From the NCBI GenBank assembly GCA_022036555.1, contig CM039131.1, positions 41,359,923-41,423,922 on the forward strand: 64,000 nt of DNA, in the 5' to 3' direction. This DNA comes from Microstegium vimineum. Taxonomy: Eukaryota; Streptophyta; Magnoliopsida; Poales; Poaceae. The notes below the pieces were generated by a model. That model saw nothing but the letters and a program-made list of their open reading frames with translations, did not search any database and was not told the DNA's origin. The translations under genes were made by a program, and so were the position numbers. Shown piece after piece: positions 55,874 to 64,000 of the stretch. Position 1 is the stretch's first letter; each line of letters begins with the position of its first letter.

Positions 55874-58787
55874 TTACTGAACACCACTCCACCGAGCCCA
55901 ATCCACAAACTGCATCCCACCGTAGATATTGTTGGCAAAACGAACACCAACTGTGAAAGACATAGCAACAGGGGGAACACGTCTTGCGACAGGCGATGCC
56001 TCCACTACCCGCTCCAGGCCATTGATGATCTGGTAGCGTGTGTTAGATGATACAGCGAGGAAGACACCTACATGTCAACATAGTTTGTCAGTTCAGTTAA
56101 ATTGGAAGAACCAAACAAGAGAAACTATACCTTAGATGAGCACACAAATCACAAAGCACGCCGCATAAAATTGCACAAGCTCAGCATGAGCGCAAATGGG
56201 AATTTTTTAACATGAACTTTCGTCATCTGAGATTATCTGGTTCAAGATGGTTATCTGAATACTGAAGAAAACATAGTTAAAACTTAAAAGATTAGCCAAG
56301 TGCAAGCCATTCAACATTGAGATATGGTTTGCTGTACATTAACTTCAGGATGCCACTTCAGTAGACAACAAACCATACTTGCTATTTGGTAGCAGCCTAG
56401 ACACTAGGGGAAATGTAGTGGTTTAGTCCTGCCTGAGGTCCTCCTTTCCCTCTTCAAAGTTCTTTTCGCTGTATCTAGAGTTGCAATTTTTGTGGATCCA
56501 AGAATTGATTTAAAGGAACTAAATCTATATGGTGAAGAAAAAGGGACACTGATACTCTGACAAGAGAACTAATTAAAGATTGATACGCTGACTTCTAATA
56601 CCTACTAGCCAACATTTTGGCCAAGGCAGGTTATTAGCAGTTAGTTTATTAATCTTTAATTCTATTGTTAGAGTATGAGTGTCCCTTTTTCTTGACTGCC
56701 TGGATTTTGATACCTTTGAATCAACTATTGGATCATCAAAAGTTTCAACTCCAAATATAAGATCAGTGAAAAGAATCTTCAAGAGAGCATGGTGGACCTC
56801 AGGCAGCACTACCACTACATCTCACAACTGTCTCAGCAGCTAACTTAGCAGATTCCTATGTTGGAGATGTGATTTTTTTCATTAGTAGTTAGAATTGATT
56901 CACCATTTGAATATGATGTAGAAAAATCATCAGGTGAATTTATCAGTAGAATGTCAAATAGCCAAAAATGTTTCACAGACCAAGTAAAAGTGATAACGAA
57001 GGGGAAACAGATAATAGGCTTACCCCACAGAGCTGCACTTTTAACAAGTGGTGGAACAGGAATATCTTCATCTGATTTTTTGACACTCCTGAACAAGGAA
57101 CGAACATCAGTACAGAAGACAAGAAAGCTGGGGAAAATAGATAAGATATTAATCAACATTACTGAGCATGAGTGAGACACATAGACATGATATTAATAAG
57201 AAACCTATAAATGTATGTGCAAAATAATACAATATCTTGATAGGATCAATAAGAAACCAAACTGGGAAGCAGGCAAATATGAACTTAGTCATTTATCATC
57301 TAATAGCAAAAGGAGATTTTGATGTGCAGATGCACGAATAACGGTATGCTGTTACCTTTTCGCAGTCATTATCATATTGGCAATTCCTTGACCAATTATG
57401 CCACAGACAAATCCAACTGAACCATACAACACACCCTGCAATTTAAACGGTTATGCTAGTACAATTTGTACAAACAGCATGGCAATGCTCCTGTAGTTCA
57501 AACTAACAATCATACATGGCTAAAAAATTAGGAGTATCTTTGCCACTTAAGACACATTACCTTGTAAAAGTATGTTCCGATCCTTTGCTGGACTGTAAAT
57601 CTACAGCCTGGTCTTTCAGCTTCAAAAACACTGCAGTTTTAAAATCTTAATGTCATACAGAAATAGTTTTTTTTTTTAATTCAAAGCTCTATTGCTAGTT
57701 TAGGCGTTTAGCAACATCTCCATTCTCTTTCAATTTCATAGATGAAAAAAATGGACATGGGGAGTTAAAAAGACTTTCAAATTCAATTATTGTCATGGTG
57801 TGGTACAAATCTCCATAGACAACAACTGGAAATGAAATTTCACCTGCTTGGCAAAGATCCAGCCATCCTGCTGAATCTTCCAAAAAGACCCGTTGAAGCA
57901 GATGGCTTCCCAATTCTCACATATGGAGCCAGCATCCCCACAAGTGCAATATCAACTGCTACACCAACAAGAAGGTCAGCAGCATACAGTTCAAACTCCG
58001 CCCAAAAATCCTTTCCCCTCTTCTGCACCTCTGCAAATGTCGCGCAGCAAGAGTCGATCACAATCTGCAGTGAACCCATAACGTAATTGTTATTATTATT
58101 AACAGTAGAACTACTGTCCTCTGACCACTTGGAAAAATAACTGACCAATCGCACCCACCTCGATACCAACTTTGAAGAGGAACGACGGGTCGGCGAGCAT
58201 CCGGTTGCGGAGCATTGAGAAGGCACGGATCATCGCTCCTAGCGGCCACGGCGCGGCCTACACAGATCAACATCAAAACAATGAGGAAAAACGGTCACGT
58301 TCACATCTACCAGACAAATTCACGGAAATTCGGGGACCTGCAGATCGAAGTAACGGAGCAAGAGGACTTCCCGGATGCCGGCGTCCTTGGCCGCCTCCAT
58401 CATGTCGCCCGGGAGCGCAACGCCGCGCGCCGCGGCCAGGCGCAGCACCTCGTCGAAGCCGAGCAGCGGGCCGAACTCCGCCTCCTCGTAGTCGTCTTCA
58501 TCCTCGCCACCCCCGCGGCCGCCTCCATCCTTGCCTCCATTCCCGCCGGAGTCATCCCCGCGGTTTCCATCCCCGGCGGCGGCGCGGGGGATGTGCGGCG
58601 CCGAGCAGGAGAGCGCATGCGGTTTGGGGAGCGGTGAGATGGGCTTGACCGAGAGGTGGAGAGGCCTCAGCTCGTGAAAAGCGTTGGAAGAAGGCGTGCA
58701 TGCGGAGGAGGTGGTGGGGGTGGCGGCGGCGGGGGCGGACGAGGAAGAAGCGAGTGCGGAGAGGGAAGGGGAGGTGGCGAAGGCCAT
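55874..58787 (-). CDS. RER4: RETICULATA-RELATED 4-like chloroplast protein (DUF3411), seven exons
   Basis: Seven exons on the minus strand (58338-58787, 58159-58257, 57844-58064, 57561-57630, 57356-57435, 57024-57088, 55874-56067) join to 1179 nt, 392 aa, all GT..AG and without a stop. The N-terminus (MAFATSPSLSALASSSSAP) is a plastid transit peptide. A Gly/Asp/Glu-rich linker (GGGRGGGEDEDDYEEAEFGP) precedes the DUF3411 core: MLRNRMLADPSFLFKVGIE, IVIDSCCATFAEVQKRGKDF, VDIALVGMLAPYVRIG, SVFEAERPGCRFTVQQR, GIIGQGIANMIM, NTRYQIINGLERVVE, VGVRFANNIYGGMQFVDWAR. These match Arabidopsis RER4. RETICULATA proteins are plastid-envelope membrane proteins affecting mesophyll development. The biochemical role is not known. 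The gene appears intact, and intron 6 carries a small MITE. Confidence 0.95.
56537..56695. mobile_element. MITE in intron 6 of RER4
   Basis: AAAAAGGGACACTGATACTC at the left and, inward from the right, AAAAAGGGACACTCATACTC are inverted copies extending about 28 bp with few mismatches, with AATTAAAGATT also repeated inverted. About 160 bp, non-coding. Confidence 0.8.
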
Positions 58788-59210
58788 AGTGGACAGACGG
58801 CAGTGCGCGAAAGGGCTGTAGGTTTTTGAGTTTTGACTGTTCTAGCCCTTTTTGCTATTCCTTCCCCTTTTAAAATGATTACTCCTACCTATCCAAGGAA
58901 GAATTCAAATATAGATTACGTCCCTATTAAAGTGATTTATATTTAACCAAATTTTTAATAAATAATACCTACATTATTCATTCTAAATTAATTTGTTTAT
59001 AAATATATACTTCATAGTATTTATTTGGTATCGCAAAAACTAATATTTTTATTTAGAATTGATTATATTTATCTCTACTATAATTGAAATCCCTATCCCT
59101 ACGACTAAAAAATACGGATCTATTCCGTCCAACCGGTGACACCAAACCCAAACCCCGTCTACACGAAAAAATCCCGCAACAAAAAAACGCAAAGCCCCGG
59201 CCACGCAGGA
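58788..59210. other. RER4 upstream region
   Basis: Short GC-rich leader, then AT-rich spacer to the MULE-like element. Probable promoter. No gene. Confidence 0.4.
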
Positions 59211-60704
59211 AAACAAAAAGGGTTTTTAGATCCACACCATTATAATTTTTCAAGTTTAGAAAAACATCATTACAATTCACCTATTTGAACATCTACTATT
59301 ATAATTTTAATTCTCCTAAATCTATGCCATTTTCTACACCTGCAGCTTATAAAGGCCCACTGTCAGCACGTATTCTACTGGATTGCATAACGATGTTAGG
59401 CTTCGTCTCCTTCTTCAGATCGACTAGCCCGTGGACACCTCGCCGCGCTCGCATCGTCGTGCCCTGGACCTCCACGCGCTCGCGTCGCAGCGGACCTCCG
59501 CTCTCAGCGCTACACCGGTTACTGTGGCCATGGAGCCAGCCCCCCACCCCCTTGTCCTGTAGATGGTGGTCGCCGTGGGTATGGCCAGCTCATACAGCTC
59601 GCCGCCGCTAGCTCGTATGGATACCCTCATGGACAGAACTCGCTGGGTCACCGAGAAGCTCACGTGGGTTGTGTCGCTGTTGGCCATCCTCGTCAGTCAG
59701 TCCTTCTAAATCACCTTGTTTGTACTGACATCTATTGGATACTTAAAACAGCACTGTCGTCTTCTTTCTGTCATTGCTCTGGTTCTTGTTGGACTTGTTT
59801 GGTGTCAAGATTTATTTTTTCTGTCATGTTTTAGGATTGATCTTTAGATGAATGAACTGTACTATACTAGATGAGCTTCGGGCGAGTGAGTGAACTGCAT
59901 TAGGTGGTCGTCAGATGAGTAATTGCAGGGATTGGTGAAAGTTTGAAACTTGAAAGTGGCCGCCCCAGGCAGAGCACGCGGCCCCCAAGCGCAGCACACA
60001 GAAGCAGCCCGCGTCTCCTTGCCGACGAATCCATTTACCGCGTGTAGTAGTGTGCTGCGTCATCAGCGCCGAAGCGGAACGAGCCAAGGTAGCCATGGCT
60101 GTCGAGCGGGTGCATAGGAGCCTGCGGTCATCGGCGAACATCCTGGAACTGGCGAGGCGATTGCATGGTGGCGGCCGCCACGCGGACGACGTCGCTGTGT
60201 CTGGGGCCGCGAGAGCAACGGAGGGTCTGGGCGTGGTGGTTTACAGCCTCGCCGTGCTCGCGCGCAGGCCGCTGTAGTCGCGCGCGGCGCGCCGCCATCC
60301 ACCTCCGGCCCGCACGGGCAGGCGCCAACATGGGAAAGGGAGTGTCCTTTGCGTGCGTCCTCATTGTTCTCGTCCACCGACACCACGGAGGGCGCCGCGC
60401 CCGTGCGCAGCCGGCGCCGGGGTGGAGGCACTATTCTACAGGATCCGGCGATGCGAGCGCGATGAGGTGTCCGTGGGTGGTCGGTCTGACGGAGGAGACG
60501 CCGCCTAACGTTTGTATATAATACCGTAGAATACATGCCTGATTGTGGGCCCTTGTAAGTTATAGGCGTAGAAAATGGTATATACGAGGAAGAATTGGAA
60601 TTATAATGGTAAATGTCCAAATAGGTAAATTGTAGTGGTGTTTCTCCAAACTCGGAGAATTAGGAGAATTATAATGGCTTTAATCAAAATAACCCAAACA
60701 CAAA
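59211..60704. mobile_element. Mutator-like (MULE) element, Pack-MULE candidate
   Basis: Long inverted ends of about 170 bp: the left from 59220 (GGGTTTTTAGATCCACACCA then TTATAAT) and the right, read inward from 60695 (GGGTTATTTTGATTAAAGCC then ATTATAAT). They also share CACCTATTTG(A/G)ACAT-like, CCATTTTCTAC and GGCCCAC words at matching distances. Flanking 9-mers AAACAAAAA (59211) and AAACACAAA (60696) match at 8 of 9, as expected for a MULE duplication. No MURA transposase is present. The interior (59395-60520) is GC-rich, unlike the ends, and includes stretches that look like captured coding sequence. Confidence 0.75.
59563..59709 (+). pseudogene. Possible captured gene fragment in the MULE
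   Basis: An ATG-initiated frame within the element reads MVVAVGMASSYSSPPLARMD, then TLMDRTRWVTEKLTWVVSLL and AILVSQSF to a stop. The composition (short Ser-rich lead, charged segment, hydrophobic helix) looks protein-derived, but I do not recognise the family. A coding-like minus or plus strand gene fragment captured by the element is an inference. Confidence 0.3.
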
Positions 60705-62219
60705 AAGGACGCCGCCACGCCGAGGTCGCGACTAGGAGCTGTCTGCCGGAGGTGCCGCTTTGGATCCGCCGTAGGGAGGTGCGTCCGCCAGCCTGAACGC
60801 CGCGAAGGGTGCCGCGTCGCAGGAGACGCGCCCGCCAGCCAGGCTCCACCTCCGGATCCAATCGCCAGCCGCGTGGGTTGAATTCGGTAATTGATGAATT
60901 GCTCGTCGGTGACTTCTGCTCCCCTGATTCAAGCATGTCGGTGACTTCTGCTCCCCCTGATTCAACCATCTGCTGCAAATCTAGGAAACATGCTTAAGTT
61001 TGGACGACATACAAATTTTGCTGGTATTCATGTTGTTGATTTCTGCTTATCTTTATGGTCAAGTAGTGATGATATGGAAGATGTTGAGCTTGAAGAGGCA
61101 AGATTGAAGCTTGCCCATTATGCAGCCGAAATATAACCTCACCTACATGGCCATCTTGAGCAATGTTTTCTCCCTTAAGGGCCTGTTTGGATCTCATGAA
61201 TTAAAGCCAATATCTAGGAAGTGCTCCCATTTCATTATTAGTTTACTTTCCAAATCTTCTCAGTTCCTGGGAACCATACAGGGCCTTGTTCAACTCACAG
61301 TATGTGCTGTTGCAATGTTTCACTTCTTTCGCAGCCCAATATAACTAATGTATTTGTTTATTAGGTGACATTGTTGAAATTAGATATGCTGAATCTGATA
61401 GTCTTTGACATTTTATACAAGAATGTATGTTTCTCTATCTCTACCATGATAATTGAAATGTGCAGCATTGAAATGACGTGCATAGAATCAGAGCGCATCA
61501 ACATATTAATATACTGTTTCTTAAAGTAATGAATCATCATTTGTCTACAAGCGTATGGATGAATTGTGTGCCTCCTGTTCTGTTTATATTCTCCTCAACC
61601 ATGTTCTGTGATTTCCCTTCTATGTTTTCGTTGATCGGCCCTTGAGAATGTTGAATATCCTGTTTATTTATGTAGTTTGTGCCAATTATATTAAGTAAAA
61701 AAACATTTGAAATCTGTCTGTTGACCTCAATTATTTAGGTGCTTTTAGGCTAACACATGTTTTCAGATTTTGTGAAATATAAACAGCTCTGACCTCAAGT
61801 CTTGAACTTGTCTTGAATTATTTCACTGAGTCATTACTTAATCGAATTGAAATGGCAGATAATGTAAACACAGATAAACAATTTGGTTCCAACCAAATAT
61901 TGACCTGATCAGTCTGGACCAGTGAATAATTTACTGCTGATGCAAAACACATTCATGGCATCCACTCACAACCACTAAAACTTGGTAGCTAAAGGATGAT
62001 GGATTGCCATATTTATATGATAGCCTGAACCTTGAAAAATTGCTTGCTTGTTGAGAGTGAGAACTCCCTGTCATGGTCGTTGCAGCATAGTCTTATGAAT
62101 TATCTTGAGTTTCTTAATCCTTATCTTTAGTTTATTTTTTTATAAACCTTATCCTAGATGCAGAGTATATAAAAAATTTGCACTCTTCAACTAAAAGGTA
62201 TGTCCTTTTCTAACAAGCC
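60705..62219. other. Spacer with possible gene remnants
   Basis: A weakly coding-like stretch at about 60990-61130 (plus strand: LKFGRHTNFAGIHVVDFCLS, then DDMEDVELEEARLKLAHYAA) and another at 61111-61344 are too short and unfamiliar to call. The rest is AT-rich with no gene or clear repeat. Confidence 0.35.
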
Positions 62220-63995
62220 CATGTTTGGTTTTGGTTAATTGATGAAATCTATGGACTAACCCTAGTGCTAAGTGTATGATCTAGCGAGGGTAATCCACCT
62301 TGACACATGGAGCTAGAAGGATGATAATGGTACATTGATCAAGTGCTTCATGAACTAAGGAAAAGAAGAAAGAGAAAAAACAAAAATGGGCTCAAGGCAA
62401 AGGTATATCATAGGGCCATTTTTGGTTTAGTGATCAAGACACTATAGAGAGTGTGATCACATTTAGGATAGATAGTCGTACTATCAAGAAGGAAAAATTC
62501 GTATCAAGTGTTATTAGGTGTTGTCATTCATGCATGTGCTTTAATCAACCTAGTAACATAGTCTTGCTTAAAAGACATAAAATATATGCTAAACATTTGC
62601 TCTAAGGAAGTACCATAAGTGTTTTGGCACAATGGAGCAAGGTTGGAAAAGAAAGAAACAAGTTAAGGGCGACGGACGCTGGCGCCAGACGCTGCCTCTA
62701 GGCGACGGACGCGTCCGACGGCAAGCCCTAACTCAGCTTCAGTACAGAAAGTGCAACAGACGCTGAAGAGCGTCTGTCGACCAGGCAACAGACGCGTCCG
62801 TCGGTTTTGGGAGCTCTCTGGATGCTCTCTGCTCACGCGACGGACGAAGTCGACGGACGCTAGAGAAATGGCGACGGACGCGGTACCAAACTCAAACAAG
62901 CGTCTGTCAGACACAAGAACTCACTGACACAAGCGACGGATGCTGTCGAGTGTCCGACGACAAGGCGACGGACGCATCCGACGGACTTCGGAGCTCTCTG
63001 CATACTCTCTGGACTGGCGACGGACGCTGGCGACAGAGCGTCCGACGCAACTTTAAAGAGCGTCCGTCGGGCACGACACAGGATAACGGCTAGTTTTTGA
63101 AGGAGGCCTATTTAAGGCCCTTGGCCGGTTGGAGCTCACTCTCTTGGCTCATTCCATTCTTGCATACTCTTGTGAGCTCTCAAGCACCTCTCTCTCATCT
63201 TTTTTATCCTTTGTTCATTCTAAAAGAGATAGAGTGCATCCAAGTGCATTGCTTAGTGATTTGCATCTAGAGGCACTTGATGATCGTTCTTGCTGCAGTT
63301 TTCTTGTTATTCTTGGTGTTTGCCAACACCTAGACGGCTTGGAGCAAGAAGGAGGAGTCAACACGAGTTGGTGATTGTTCGTGGTTGATCCCGGTGATTT
63401 TGAGAGGGCTTGTACCCACCTCGGCGGAGCGCCAAAGGGTAACTCTAGTAAATTGCTTGTGTCATTGAGTTACTCTCATTTGAGTGGATTCTTGTGGTGC
63501 TCGGGTAGTGGGCTAGGCTTGTGATTGTCTATTAGCCACCGAATCACCATTTGAGTAGTCGACACAACGGGGACTAGTTTGGTGGCAACCAAGTGAACCT
63601 CGGGAGAAAAATCATAGTGTTCATCTTGTCTCCCGGCTACTCTTGGTGATCTTATTGTGATTGATCTTCACATTGGTATACTCTCTTCACAAGGCATCGG
63701 TATAACAATCACCACTACCTTTGTATTTACATTCTTTCATATCTTGCTTAAGTTAGCTCTCTTGCTAGGTTGTTTAGTTTGTTAGTAGTTCTTCTTAGAT
63801 AGAGTTAAGTGTCTTAGGTTCTTGCTATTGCTTGTTAGGCACTTAGCTAACTAAAATTGCTTGGTTAGGTGGCTTTGCACCCCTAGTAGAGCTAGAGCAA
63901 AAAGCTTCGCTTAAGTGTTAATCTAACCTTTGCTCTAGTGGTTTGTAAAAATTTTATTAGGCTATTCATCCCCTCTAACCATCTAGAACCTTTCA
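62220..63995. mobile_element. LTR-like element, inverted relative of the 39-41 kb insertion
   Basis: Read on the minus strand from 63995 it starts TGAAAGGTTCTAGATGGTTA then GAGGGGATGAATAGCCTAAT, as does the element at 39027. At the other end (about 62220) both share ATTTCATCAATTA-type sequence. The GCGTCCG/CGGACGC-rich block at 62665-63075 corresponds to 39930-40350. The copies are clearly diverged. Whether this is a solo LTR or one end of a full element cannot be told because the window ends 5 bp later. Confidence 0.7.
62665..63080. repeat. Cluster of GACGGACGC / GCGTCCG(T/A)CG motifs
   Basis: More than ten copies of GACGGACGC-type words and their complements occur at irregular spacing of about 20-45 bp inside the LTR. 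The equivalent block in the other LTR is at about 39930-40350. Confidence 0.85.
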
Positions 63996-64000
63996 ATAGG

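Noticed and set aside
62665..63080. CRISPR-like array
   Set aside because: The GACGGACGC words are short, irregularly spaced and present in both orientations inside an LTR of a plant nuclear genome.
1..64000. tRNA, rRNA or microRNA genes
   Set aside because: I saw no convincing cloverleaf, rRNA core or known miRNA precursor. Palindromes found are explained by MITEs.

Overview
The window reads as nuclear DNA of a grass, most likely an Andropogoneae species such as sorghum, sugarcane or Miscanthus. The genes are GC-rich and intron-containing. The spaces between them are packed with MITEs of grass type (Stowaway ends CTCCCTCC with TA duplications, Tourist elements with TTA duplications, and a repeated family with GGCC(T/C)TGTTTAG-like ends). 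No bacterial, organellar or viral gene set is visible. The species is an inference from gene and repeat style, not a measurement. Layout, left to right: (1) 1-1086, minus strand, the N-terminal 362 codons of a PPR protein cut by the window edge. (2) 1339-3895, a decayed PIF/Harbinger element. (3) 6919-7701, minus, mitochondrial ClpP2. (4) 8127-11600, repeats, including a 5'-truncated LINE with clean target-site duplications. (5) 11771-16110, plus, a two-exon UDP-glycosyltransferase of the UGT82A1 type. (6) 16111-20494, repeats. (7) 20495-22041, plus, a seven-exon chloroplast YCED homolog 2 (DUF177). (8) 22469-36001, minus, three yellow stripe-like (YSL) metal-chelate transporter genes in tandem, with a fourth, 45160-47660, on the plus strand. 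(9) 38450-41800, a tandemly duplicated terminal-inverted-repeat element interrupted by a solo-LTR-like insertion. (10) 49192-52897, minus, a wall-associated receptor-like kinase, followed at 53460-55330 by a related pseudogene split by nested transposons. (11) 55874-58787, minus, a seven-exon RETICULATA-RELATED 4-like plastid protein. (12) 59211-60704, a MULE-like element with GC-rich filling (Pack-MULE candidate). (13) 62220-63995, a second LTR of the family seen at 39-41 kb, in the opposite orientation. The main biological theme is the YSL cluster. All four copies share a six-exon structure with nearly identical internal exon sizes (164, 98, 135-138, 190 nt), so they arose by duplication, but their integrity differs. 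The first copy is open throughout (728 aa). The second has two frameshifts. The third is open only if exon 6 uses an acceptor 5 nt upstream of the one its paralogs use. The fourth has lost the 3' end and donor of exon 1. Metal-nicotianamine or phytosiderophore transport is therefore clearly supported for only one, perhaps two, copies. The other genes (ClpP2, YCED2, RER4, UGT82A1-like, PPR) are housekeeping or organellar nuclear genes with no operon-like link. I found no convincing previously undescribed system. The points most worth checking are the mixed integrity of the YSL array, the YSL splice-site rescue, the Pack-MULE candidate, and the duplicated element carrying the LTR.
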